A stretch of DNA of 64,000 nucleotides from Kalaharituber pfeilii (Eukaryota > Ascomycota > Pezizomycetes > Pezizales > Pezizaceae). The translations under genes and the position numbers were made by a program. The DNA is taken from assembly GCA_015179045.1 (NCBI GenBank), contig WHUZ01000051.1, forward strand, positions 310,001 through 374,000, read 5' to 3'. The notes under the pieces are model-generated. The model worked only from the letters and a program-made list of their open reading frames with translations, was not told where the DNA came from and ran no database searches. Shown piece by piece: positions 42,452 through 51,693 of the stretch (the first letter of the stretch is position 1; each line of letters begins with the position of its first letter).

Positions 42452-43418
42452 TCTTTCTTCGGATGGCTTTAGTCACCTTCCGGACTTCCTTTACTTCCTT
42501 GTCGAACTATTGTTTAGTTTTGTTAGTAATCTATGCTTCCTTAGTGAACTTTAGGCTTGAGTCGCATAATAGGGCATATCCAACAACTCCTTCTGCCAGG
42601 CATCTGTTTCCCTATTTCTCTATGAACTCCTCCCACTTTTCCCAGTCGGTAACTTTTATAGTCCGGTGGTTGGCTTTGATGCTGTAGTTAGGGTGCCCAT
42701 TATCATTGCGTGGTCAGATCCGGTGACTCAGGTAATTCCGGTTGATCTCCAATCTCCGGGTCTGGCGAATACTAGATCTAGGAGGGCCTCTCTTATCTGT
42801 CCATTCACTGTGTGGGTTCATGTGGTGTGTCCCTGTGTATCTGTTGATGTAGTTCGAAGGTTCGTAGAGTGTCCTTTAGTATGGAGCCCCTCCGGTCCTG
42901 TTTTGGTGACCAGTCCCTATGATGACTATTTCAGTCCCCAATTATCATGTCTGTTATCCCGATTTCCTCTAGACTCTTCTCTATATCCACTTCTTTATTC
43001 CAGTATACTCCTATGATCTTTCTGCTCTCCATGTAGATCATGACATGGTCGTTTCTTCCCTCTACCTTTGTGCTGGCTACCCTGTCCTTTCTTACGTATG
43101 CCATCACTGCCCTACTCTTTGATGGTGCATGTATGTTAGTAAAGCTTGGATGGAAGGTGGTTCCTCCTCCTGGTACCCTCCAACATTCCCCTATGATAAT
43201 TATATCCATTTTTCTATCCGCCGCTTCCTGTAATGCTAAGTCCATCCCCAACAGCGACTCCCCACAATCTGGTATTCTATCCTTAACGGCATGGCATGTG
43301 CTGATACTCTGGGGCCCTTACTGGGGCCAGCTTGTTTTTAGCGCCCCCTTCACATTCACAGCCCTTTTCGTGGCCTCCTTTCTTCTCGCAACACTGGCTG
43401 GACTTCTTAAACGGTGTT

Positions 43419-45379
43419 TCATTGAGGTCGACAGAGTCCGTATAGTCCTTTCTCGGTAGTAAACTCCTCAGGTGCTCCAGAAGGTCCCGGTGTCTTGGGA
43501 GCCACTGGATTACTTGTCCGACCACGAAGTATCAACAATATCCATCTAGAGTAGTGTATCTGTATCGTCGTGCCTTCCCCACCCAGGTCTTGTCTCAGTT
43601 GCACCTTGATTGTTTCTCCTCTGAAGTTCAGCCCGGACCCGAGTGTTTCCACTACTTGATTGGTCATAAAGAGGGAAACTGCTTTATTGTCCTTCTTTAT
43701 GGAGATCTGTTTGTCTATAAGTCTTCTTGGTGGTCGGTTTGCCAGTACTTCCGGATTGTCTGCTCTTAATCCCCTCTCAATTCTCCTGATTCCTTCATTG
43801 GTGCCTATGTCAAACATCATGAGTTCTACTATTCTGTGGTCTTAGTCCACTTTCAGGTGTCGGCGTCCATCCCGTACTGCCTGTTCTAGAGGTCCTAGGG
43901 ACCTTAGTCCTCTCTTGTGTTAGGTGTCCGCTAGAATGAGTATTCTTTCACTCGGGAACTCCAGGTCTAGTGCTGTAAACCTCACCTAGTAAGGAGCTTC
44001 CGAGCCTGAGTTCCTAGCCCTACCTTGGCGAACAGCTGCACGCGGGGTCACTTGAAATAAAAAAAAAAAAAAAAGCCTAAGTTCCTATTGATCCTGTCTC
44101 TCATTGCCTTCTTGTGTTCGAAGATGGCTCATGAGCTCGGGTCGTCGCTGATTGCATGCCAGTTCTGTACTCTGAAAACTCTTGCCTACCCCCGCTTTTC
44201 TTCCTGTGCTGTTGGCTGTGCTCGTTGGGGTGTTTGTTGTTCCTCATCGGCGTCAGTCGTCTTCGGCATGCCTGTTTCCTCTGCTTGTGTTGGCCATGCT
44301 CATTGGGGTGTTTGCACGGGTATTGCTTATTCCTTAGTCGTTTCCAGTTTTTTGTTTCCTGTGGCCTCCTTTCCTTTTTCCTGAGGTCGTGGTGTCTACT
44401 CTGCTCCGGCTGTGCCTGATGCGATTTCTGCATACGTCTTGCTGGCCTTGTTATGTGTGTCCTTGCTTCTGTCTGTGTTTGTTGCCTGTCCTCTGCCTCG
44501 ACCTCTGGCCCCTCCTCTATCTCATGGGGCTCTGAGTGCTCGGTGCTGCGTTGCTTTCATTGCGGTTTCCGTGGTGGTCCCAGCGATCTCTCTCTCGACT
44601 CCTCCCCCCTGCTCCAATCCGGTGCTCGGTTGAGGTGCATCTTGCATGTTTGTGCCCTTCTCCATTCTTTGTCTCCTTACTTCGGTGGCGTGGATGCTGT
44701 CTTCTAGCGTTGTGTTTGTGTAGGTCAGATCCATCCTATCCAGGTCTGTCTTGGGCCTGGCTGGTACTGCTCTGCTGTGTCTTGCCGGTGTCTTGATCCT
44801 CTTCTTCTTTTCTAGCTTCGCCCCGTGGGCGTGCTGGCTTCCGTTCAATGCAGTGTCCGTGAGTTGGCTATCCATTCTGTCGCTGTTGCATACGTTTGGG
44901 TCGAGTTGTTCTGCCATACCCCCGGCTTATTGGTCCAATGCCGTCATCATCTCCGTTACGGTATCCTGTGGGGACCTGTGTGGGGGTCTTAGGGTCTACG
45001 AGGCTCGTCTCGGCAGGTGCTCTCTTGGTGTTTTCTGGGGGAACCCGTGCCCCTGTGTTGTTGTTCGTGTTTCTCATTTAAGCTAGAGCCAGTGTGTCAG
45101 CCATGGCCTTCTTCGCTTTGGGAGCAGTGGTCTGGGCTGCTTTGGGTGTCACGTTGCCGGTTTTCTCTAATTCCGCCTGTATGTTGTCTAGCAGTCTGCT
45201 ATAGTGATACAGTCCGTCCAGGATGATTCTCACCCACCCACCCTCGGTGTCTAGTGGCATGTCTCTGTTGAACAGCTCATCTGCGACTTCCTTTCTGAAT
45301 TTTGTTTCCTTCCTCCGCCAGGCAGTTGACCAGTGTATGTTGCATCCTCTCGTATAGGATTTCCATGTTTGCCCTATAG
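43419..45379 (-). pseudogene. LINE-A ORF1
   Basis: Minus-strand fragments: a Gln/Arg/Lys-rich N-terminal part (44101-44917), then I-S-I-K-K-D-N-K-A-V-S-L-F-M ... L-N-F-R-G-E-T-I-K-V-Q-L-R-Q (43640-43720), whose strand pattern resembles the RRM-like C-terminus of the ORF1-only protein, then a Cys/His cluster C-C-E-K-K-G-G-H-E-K-G-C-E-C near 43380. ORF1 proteins bind element RNA. Frames are broken, and a hairpin unit and LINE-B interrupt it. Confidence 0.6.
44017..44074 (+). mobile_element. LINE-B hairpin-only insertion
   Basis: GCCTGAGTTCCTA (44004-44016) and GCCTAAGTTCCTA (44075-44087) flank it. The hairpin begins one base into the insert. Confidence 0.88.
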
Positions 45380-46143
45380 GACTGTTCTAGGTCTTTTTTT
45401 TTTTTTTTTTTTTTTTTCACGTGACCCCGCTTGTAGCTCCTCGCCATGGCAGGGCCCCTGGGTCTAGACCCTCAAAGCCCGGAGGCAGGCTTATCTAACT
45501 AGCTCATCCCCCGCCATCTCTTACAAACGAAAACATCGACCCCTCCCCGCCCCACCTCCCCGAGGCACTTAAAAATATCTTCGTCTCTCCTCCTCCCCCG
45601 CCAACTTCAAACAAACGAAAACTCGCCCCCTCCCCTACACCTTCAACGAACCGAAAAACTCTCCCAGCGCATTCACCACCTCCCCATTCTCCTGCTCCAC
45701 CGTCCATTTCTTGTCGTCAGTATCCTCCCACCTTCCCCATCCTTCCAAGTACTCCACCTCCTCACACCTGAACGCCAGGTGGTCCGCCGTTTGCTTTTCT
45801 CCGCATCCGCATACACTCCCTCCATCGCTTTCCCAATCCTTACTTCCCACTCCTTCCCCATCCCCTTTCCCGTTCTCAACCTCGTGAACGCCGTTGCGGC
45901 CCCCCTTCTCCACTCCATCACTGCGCCCCCCTCGTACCCCCTTTCTTTTCTCTCCGCCGCGCGCAGTCTCTTCCACTTCTGTCGCAGCCCCCCTTCTGTC
46001 ACCACCGACCTCCCTATCCTGTCCGCCGCCTTTTTTTGCCTCGACGTCTGCCGCCTCGTTGCCGGCGATTCCAATGGGTGCCTTCACCCACATCAGCTTG
46101 ACGTCCCCCCCCTCTTCTTTCTTTCTGCAATCTCATCTACCAC

Positions 46144-46392
46144 TGTGGTGACGACGACGGAATGGGTTAATGCAGGCTTGGCATGGATAAGGTAGCACGT
46201 GGAGATAAGGGCAGCACGTGAGGCGATATCATATATATAGTTTTCCTGTACTCTAGCACATACAATCAACAACCTTCTTCTCTTCTCTTCTTTTCGCACT
46301 CGCACTCGCATTTAGTCGTACGTTCGTTCCGCCAGTTCTCACCGCTCCAGTCCATCGCAAGGCAGTAGTTGATACTATCTGTCTATCTTACA
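46144..46392. repeat. Solo LTR, 249 bp
   Basis: It starts TGTGGTGACGACG and ends ...CTTACA, with CCAC on both sides (46140-46143, 46393-46396; ACCAC is also possible). LINE-B coding sequence resumes beyond it. A TATA-like ATATATAG lies near 46228. Size and structure fit an LTR left by recombination between the two LTRs of a retrotransposon; no internal sequence is left to tell gypsy from copia. Confidence 0.7.
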
Positions 46393-47518
46393 CCACCCTC
46401 CTTAGGTCTCCGGTTCGTGCTTTCCCCAGTCTCCCCGCCTTCTTCACTGCCGCGATTGCCGCCTGTGAATCAGTTAGAAGGACTACGTTCGCCGGTGCCG
46501 GTACCGCCTTTTCTATCCCCCTTCTCATCCCCTTCATCTCTCCGTCCACACCGTCGCCCCCGTTCCCATCTCTTCTCCTCCCCGCCGTCCCATTTCCAAA
46601 CCCCCCCCCCTACTCTTCCCTTCTCATTCATGCTGCCATCCGTATACACAGCCCTGCCCCTTGCGTCGCCCAAAAGATCGCTGATTCCCACTCTTCCGCT
46701 CCCCCCCTTTGCGACCTTCGCTGTTGACCTCTTCTACCTCAACCTTCATACATCTCCCTCCTCATGATACTTCGTCTACCCCCTCCGGCATTACGAAGCT
46801 CACTGTGCTCTGCACTCTCCCCGCCACCGACTCGAAACCATCCTTCTTCTGTACTGCCCACCCCACACTCCAGTCCTTCCAATCCCGGCCCCGCTCCTCC
46901 ACGTCTCCTTCCCCCCTGAAGTCTGCGGTCCAGATGTCCCCGCACCCCTCCGGGTCCCCCATGCTCCTCGCCGCAAACCTCGCCTGTGCGGCATCTAAAG
47001 CTGTCTCCGCGCTCTCCACTCCGGCGATCCAGTTGACTTTCTGTATCGCTGCCCCGTGGACCGCGCCCGTGGCCTTCTTCAGTACCTGGTACTGAATCTT
47101 CTCCATTTCCCTTTTCCACTCCTTTTGTCCACGCCACCCTATTTCCGACTCCCACATCATCACAGCCCTTATCATTCCCGTGTACAACTGTCTCCAGCTG
47201 CGCGTGCTCATTCCCCATTGCCCGCACCCACCCCCATCATTGCCCCTGTGAGCTTTCTTGCCTTCTCTATCCTTGCCTTCCAGTGGAAATCAAAATCTAG
47301 AGTCGAGTCAAAGATCACTCCCAGCCACTTTACGCTCTCTACATCTTTCCTTTACCTCTTTCCCTTGCCAAAGACAATGTCCTCATGCTTCGTCCAGATT
47401 TCGGGGAATCTTCAGCTTTCCACCATCGTTGTCAGCACATCAACCCCACCCCGGTCGTGCCAAGGCCTCATCCCTGCCACACCCCGGTCAGCGCCAAGAC
47501 ACCACCCAGAAGACCAAG

Positions 47519-48397
47519 ATGACGGGGGAGTCCTACAAACAGGAGTGGGAGGAAGTGTTCTCATGGTTGGAATCCGCCCAACTGTCATTGCCCAGAGTCC
47601 TCCGGGCAATATGGCGGCTCGACGCGCGACGCGACGACCTTCCGGCTGACGCGGTGTTAGTCATCAAGGTCGGAGATGTTCCGCAAAAACGCTGGGCCCT
47701 GAGGGAGGGGGACCCTCTCCCCCATGGGCTCACTCCACCGCCACCACCGCCGCCGCCGCCGCCACCGCCACCACCGCCACCCGCTGACAAGAAGCCACAA
47801 ACACCCGCCCCCACCCCTTCGAACTCCAGGAAGAGGAAGGGCAAGATGCCCGCCCCCGACTACCAATACGAGATCAAACGCCGACTCAGCGATGAGGAGG
47901 CAAGAAAGATCGCGGTCACGGGAGCACCATCATCATCATCACCACCATCACCAATGCCAAAGACACCACCGACTCCCGGACCGACGCAAAAGTCCTCCAC
48001 CAACACTAAGGGCAAAGGAAAGCCGCTTCCGAGTCAAGAGGAGGCGTTCCAGAGCTACCAGGCTCGCCGTCGTTCCGGCAACAAGGGCCACACCGTCACC
48101 CCTCCACCAGCCAAATCCGATGCCTCCACCAGAGGTAAATACGGCATCGTGATACACGGGATCGCCTTACGGAAGGATTTGGGAAAGGTTAAGGCATGGC
48201 TGGAAGCCGCGAACAAGGAACTGGGGAAGATTAATGGGATTCGCTGGCTCAGGAGGAAGACAATACTGGAGGAGGAAGGCAAGAAGACGAGTTCGGTGGT
48301 CGTGTATCTGGGAAAGGAGACGGAGGTAGAGAAGGTCAGGCTGAGTGGACGGTGGTTGAAATCGGTCCGGTATGAGCAGGAGCGGGGACGGAGGTAG
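47519..48397 (+). CDS. ORF1-only protein: Pro-rich linker and RRM-like C-terminus, 292 aa
   Basis: The start is the first ATG after the element's 5' boundary (47396). The frame also runs open upstream to 47258, but that part belongs to the host LINE-B. The protein has an N-terminal helical part with E-E-V-F-S-W-L-E and I-W-R-L-D-A-R-R, a run of about 17 prolines near 72-88, a basic N-S-R-K-R-K-G-K (possible nuclear signal), a Ser/Pro/Thr-rich linker, and a C-terminal block of about 90 residues whose order G-I-V-I-H-G-I-A-L, K-V-K-A-W-L-E, G-I-R-W-L-R-R-K, S-V-V-V-Y-L-G and V-R-L-S-G-R-W-L-K suggests a beta-alpha-beta-beta-alpha-beta RNA-binding fold. It has no Cys knuckles. It probably binds element RNA; this is inferred from position and pattern only. 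Confidence 0.75.
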   Translation: MTGESYKQEWEEVFSWLESAQLSLPRVLRAIWRLDARRDDLPADAVLVIKVGDVPQKRWALREGDPLPHGLTPPPPPPPPPPPPPPPPADKKPQTPAPTPSNSRKRKGKMPAPDYQYEIKRRLSDEEARKIAVTGAPSSSSPPSPMPKTPPTPGPTQKSSTNTKGKGKPLPSQEEAFQSYQARRRSGNKGHTVTPPPAKSDASTRGKYGIVIHGIALRKDLGKVKAWLEAANKELGKINGIRWLRRKTILEEEGKKTSSVVVYLGKETEVEKVRLSGRWLKSVRYEQERGRR

Positions 48398-48514
48398 GGG
48401 GTCATACTGGGCGCCACCCGCGACATGGAAAGGCCCGCGGGCATCACATGTAGTTAGGAGCAGATAGCTTGGGGCTCTTCTCTTCGTTCTTTTTTGAGTT
48501 TTTTAGTAATAAAA

Positions 48515-48574
48515 ACCCTCGCCATAGCCCTTAGGGCGGCCTGCGAGTATTGATATAAAAAAAAAAAAAAAAAA
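48515..48574 (+). other. Reference LINE-A-type 3' stem-loop and A-tail
   Basis: The plus-sense outer stem CTCGC/GCGAG encloses an inner GCCC/GGGC stem with a short loop, then TATTGATAT and A. The same structure ends every LINE-A and ORF1-only copy in the window, in both orientations, and is probably the site the LINE reverse transcriptase recognises. Confidence 0.7.
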
Positions 48575-49310
48575 TCATGCTTCGTCCCATCCAACGGCAC
48601 CCCCCATTTCTCCGCCACCTCCCTCGTTATCCTTCCCAACTTCACTCTCAGTCTCTCCTGGTCCACCTCCCCCTCCCAGTCCCACGCCGTCACGTTGATA
48701 TCGTCCACATACGACGGGACCTCACACTCTACCTCCGGGCATTCCCTCCTCAACCTCTCTTCTAAGTCCTCCAACATCGGCGCCAGCCATATCAGAAATA
48801 TAACCGGTGACAGCGGTGAACCCTGAGGTACCCCCACATTTGCTCTTCCCTCTCCTCTCACCACTCCATCCCACTCCACCGTGAACTTTCTTTCCCTAAA
48901 AAAGCCCTTCAACCACCCCGCCCACCTCCCCGCCCCCTTGTCTCTTCTCACCCTCCTCAGCACCTCCTCCCCTTTCACATTGTTGAAACCCCCCCTCACA
49001 TCGTCGAGGCTCCACACTGACCCCCCCTTTCTTGCCAGGCACCTTTGTGTTTTAGTGACTGCCCTCATCATCGCCTCTGCAGCGTTTCGTCCCCTCCTGC
49101 CACCGAATTGATGCCGATGGAAGAGCTGATCTGCCTTTTGTAACTCATTTGCTACCACCTTCTCTCCCAGCTTCGCCACGCAGTTGATCAAGTTTATTGG
49201 CCTCCAACTCCTCACCTGAGACTTGTCCTTCCCGGGTTTTGGAATCATCACCGACTGTTCTAGGTCCTGGCGCAAGCAGAATCCCATCTCCCTGCTCTGT
49301 TGCCACTACC

Positions 49311-49675
49311 CTCTTCCCAATAGATCAACCAGCGCCAAGAAGATCATGAAATTCAGGAGTGTGATGATAGTGCAGATAATCACACTCAGGATGTGATTGT
49401 TCTGCAGTCACGTAGGATAGTTCAGAAGGATACTGAAGTAGATACCGAAGTACTGGCTTAGGTGGTCTGGTGGCGTGGTGGATAACGATATGAACATGGG
49501 TATGAACATGGGTTGTATGTACTAGTAGACTAGCGGATGCTTTAAATATATATCTGGCTAGCGCCTCTTATCCCTACTTCCATCCAGTCAGAAAAGTGAC
49601 TGGATGGAGACATTCCGGGAACGTTTCTCCGCCAGTCTATGTACACTGACACTACGCCTGATGGACGCGGCAACT
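49311..49675. other. Intergenic stretch with a short acidic open frame
   Basis: A plus-strand frame ending at TAG near 49461 encodes an acidic peptide (E-D-H-E-I-Q-E-C-D-D-S-A-D, then V-L-Q-S-R-R-I-V-Q-K). It could be the tail of an old transposase but has no domain. A CCAGTCAGAAAAGTGACTGG palindrome lies near 49585. Confidence 0.35.
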
Positions 49676-49745
49676 TATATATATATATATATATATATAT
49701 ATTTTATATCATTCCTCGCATCCCGCCCTAGGGGCTATAGCGAGA
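49676..49745 (-). mobile_element. LINE-A hairpin-only insertion whose tail is now a TA microsatellite
   Basis: CAACTTATAT on the left and GCATCTTATAT on the right suggest a duplicated target. Between them are a TA repeat of about 28 bp, TATCATTC and the CTCGC...GCGAG hairpin, ending exactly at the stem base. Confidence 0.65.
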
Positions 49746-50126
49746 GGCATCTTATATGTTGCTGCAACCAGAGGTGGATTTTGCTCGGGCATGCCTGCAT
49801 TGTGACGGCTTTGTGGTCATGGCTGAATGGATCTTTTGTAGTTCTAGTACTTAATATCAATCAACACCGGCTGTTTCGAATACGATGAATCAACCATGGA
49901 ATTCCCATGTCGTTTATTACCTTCACATTCTTATGGCCTCACTGTATGAGCTTCTGATCGAAAGTCGGGTGCTGTATACGTTAGCTACAAAGAATAATGG
50001 CTGTACAAGAATTCCGAACTTTGAATTACAGTAGCTGGTATCTCCAATAAACTTCGGTGCCGGTGTAAGGAAGGCTCAATAGCATCCACCTCTCTCTTGC
50101 ACAGGACCCTAGGATCTACAGTAGTG

Positions 50127-50364
50127 TGGCCCGGTCGGGGGGGAGAAGGACATCAGGAAACTCCCCCAAGACGGAGACAGGGACACACTGGCAGGACTGC
50201 TGGAATGGGTTGGACGGTCATAGGCTTTCTTAGTATTCACTTTCATTTCTTCTCCCATTTTCTCTCATTTTCTTCCAATCTGTTATCCCCTCCATGTATT
50301 TAAACAATACCTCGCCATAGCCTCACAGGCGGCATGCGAGTAATGATATATGTAAAAAAAAAAA
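50127..50364 (+). mobile_element. LINE-A 3' fragment
   Basis: ATCTACAGTAGTG (50114-50126) and ATCTACGTAGTG (50365-50376) flank it. It encodes the last ORF2 codons (W-P-G-R-G-G-E-K-D-I ... L-L-E-W-V-G) with stop near 50222, 3'UTR and a hairpin with the compensated GCCT/AGGC inner stem. Confidence 0.85.
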
Positions 50365-50382
50365 ATCTACGTAGTGGGACGT

Positions 50383-50451
50383 CCCTGCCATAGGCTGGTA
50401 GCCTGTATGCGGGGTTATGTGACCCCCAACCCCCCCCCCCCAGCAAAGTAT
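50383..50451 (+). mobile_element. LINE-B-type hairpin with a C-rich tail
   Basis: It starts exactly at CCCTGCC, has an AGGCT...AGCCT inner stem, and after TTATGTGA carries a run of C rather than A. A similar C-run is seen at 59752-59828. Confidence 0.6.
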
Positions 50452-51103
50452 AGTAGCAGGACTTCTCCTGGCAGGCCAGGCTGGCCTGTCCGGTTGCAGG
50501 GGCAAAACCTCTCGGGACAGGCACTTTCTGCCTGTACGCACACTGGCCGTTTTTCCCACTTATGATCGCCTGGTCTCAGCCTGGGCCTCAGCTTGAGTCC
50601 GAGCTGGCCATGGAATTGCCCCAAAATACCGGTAGCCTCCGCTGTCTGAGAATGCTTTCAGTAGTACAGCAACGCATAGGGACGAAAGTGCAGAAAGATT
50701 TTTTGCGCACTGATGTAGTTGGTAGAGGCTTGCTACACACGGATGAGGCTTGCAATATCCATGCATTTATTGTTTACACTAGACAAATACCTACTAGACG
50801 AGAACAACCTACTAGTAGGGATTGATTGATCGTCTCTATTTCTTTAGCCTCAAATAAATAAAATAATAACACACCGTACTAGTAATTGTTTTATTGCATA
50901 CTTATCCATTTGCATTTTCATGACAGACATACGAGAATATAAGCTAACAACTACATATGCTCTATACTATATGCAAGGACCATAGGGCAGAAAGGTATCA
51001 TGGAGAGAGGTATGTACAGCAGCAGGTAGGAGTAGTGGTATATGAGTGACAGTGAGTGCGAATACCAGCAGGTGGTATGAGTGATAGTATAATGGAGGTG
51101 GTA

Positions 51104-51161
51104 TTTTTTTTTTTTTTTTTTTTTTTCATTACTCACGTGCCGCCTGGTACGCTATGGCGAG
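51104..51161 (-). mobile_element. LINE-A hairpin-only insertion in TIR-element copy 2
   Basis: ATGGAGGTGGTA flanks it (51092-51103, 51162-51173), and copy 1 has the empty site near 15585. The insert ends exactly at the stem base. Confidence 0.92.
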
Positions 51162-51470
51162 ATGGAGGTGGTAAATGCAGAGGGTTACCATCTGCCAGGC
51201 TAAAAAGATACTTAACTAGCAATGCGTACTATACTCATTTCTGCGACCGCAACGCCATCGGCTATCATACATCGCTCATGTCATATTTGCATCAACCAAT
51301 CGCCCATCTATGGTTGCAGTTTCCCCGTAACAGATAGCAAGCAATAGTCATAGTACTATATATCTGATATAACTGACTTTTGGCAAGTATAGAGAATTGC
51401 CAGTCCATTAGGTTAAAAAGACAATTCAGAGTAGGGCAAAGGAGAAGGGGACCCACTAGTGGAACTGATG

Positions 51471-51509
51471 TTTTATTTTTATTTTTATATTATTTAATCG
51501 CATGCCGCC
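51471..51509 (-). mobile_element. 39-bp LINE-A tail insertion truncated inside the hairpin
   Basis: GGAACTGATG flanks it (51461-51470, 51510-51519). Copy 1 is uninterrupted near 15288. Only the 3' stem strand and T-rich tail were inserted. Confidence 0.92.
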
Positions 51510-51627
51510 GGAACTGATGAGATGGATGGAACGCAAAGGAGGAAATGGGCTTTTTACTTTCCTATGCTACATAATTACTTTTTTTGTTCTTCCTATCCCC
51601 TCTCCTTACTTATTCCCTATATACTTA

Positions 51628-51693
51628 ATATTTTCATAGCCCATAGGGTAGCATGCGAGTAATGATAATATTAAAAAAAAAAAAAAAAAAAAA
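51628..51693 (+). mobile_element. LINE-A tail shared with TIR-element copy 1
   Basis: It corresponds to 14977-15042 in copy 1. The 5' strand of the stem is decayed in both copies. Confidence 0.75.

Larger units (their letters stand above)
36675..43330 (-). pseudogene. LINE-A ORF2: endonuclease, reverse transcriptase, RNase H, zinc domain
   Basis: From 5' to 3' on the minus strand: the endonuclease (42931-43251; I-I-I-I-G-E-C-W, R-A-V-M-A-Y-V and M-I-I-G-D-W-N-S-H-H), the RT (42025-42408, then 40849-41090 with G-T-P-Q-G-S-P-L-S-S-V and, beyond the LINE-B insert, S-Y-V-D-D-F near 38125), RNase H (36989-37624; Y-M-D-G-C-R, E-A-L-E-H, V-T-D-S-K, N-T-E-A-D) and the C-terminal W-C-G-K-E-E-E-T-T-A-H-V-L box ending at 36675. 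It joins I/Tad-type LINEs. Besides the insertions there are several stops and frameshifts, so it is dead. Confidence 0.82.
47396..48574 (+). mobile_element. Complete ORF1-only retroelement, 1179 bp
   Basis: TCATGCTTCGTCC flanks it perfectly (47383-47395, 48575-48587). It holds a 123-bp 5' leader, a 292-codon open frame, about 120 bp of 3'UTR with CCGCGGGCATCACATGTAGT, the CTCGCCATAGCCC...GCGAG hairpin and poly-A. There is no ORF2. The perfect target duplication and intact frame indicate a recent insertion. It is the reference copy for the truncated relatives at 6966, 9461, 24301, 28796, 32581, 54591 and 60891. Confidence 0.88.
45394..49252 (-). mobile_element. LINE-B copy 2 with a nested solo LTR and ORF1-only element
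   Basis: GACTGTTCTAGGTC flanks it (45380-45393, 49253-49266). From the 3' end: poly-T and hairpin (45394-45460), 3'UTR, ORF2 C-terminus, solo LTR (46144-46392), RNase H start and RT thumb, ORF1-only element (47396-48574), RT core up to V-M-I-P-K-P-G-K-D where it is truncated. Without the nested elements it is about 2.4 kb. Confidence 0.9.
45635..49252 (-). pseudogene. LINE-B ORF2 of copy 2, interrupted
   Basis: The RT core (48588-49252) encodes R-P-I-N-L-I-N-C-V-A-K-L-G-E-K, L-D-D-V-R-G-G-F-N, G-V-P-Q-G-S-P-L-S-P-V and S-Y-V-D-D-I in an open frame. The thumb (46762-47211), RNase H start (A-V-Y-T-D-G-S near 46650) and last RNase H block plus zinc (A-G-N-E-A-A-D; C-G-C-G-E-K-Q-T-A-D-H-L-A-F-R-C) follow in order. 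It is clearly related to copy 1 but from a diverged subfamily. Two insertions and frameshifts destroy it. Confidence 0.82.
36446..49310 (-). mobile_element. Near full-length LINE-A split by five insertions
   Basis: Reading the minus strand and skipping the insertions at 38209-40834, 41441-42061, 42403-42451, 44017-44074 and 45394-49252 restores one element of about 5.6 kb with ORF1, an AP-type endonuclease, RT, RNase H, zinc domain, 3'UTR and a hairpin. Each junction is fixed by a 13-14 bp duplication. The 3' end (near 36446) has lost its A-tail. The 5' end near 49310 is approximate. Confidence 0.85.

Noticed and set aside
47258..47518. Upstream extension of the ORF1-only protein to 379 residues
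   Set aside because: The first 46 codons lie in host LINE-B antisense sequence outside the element boundary at 47396, and the remainder in the 5' leader; the ATG at 47519 is the natural start.
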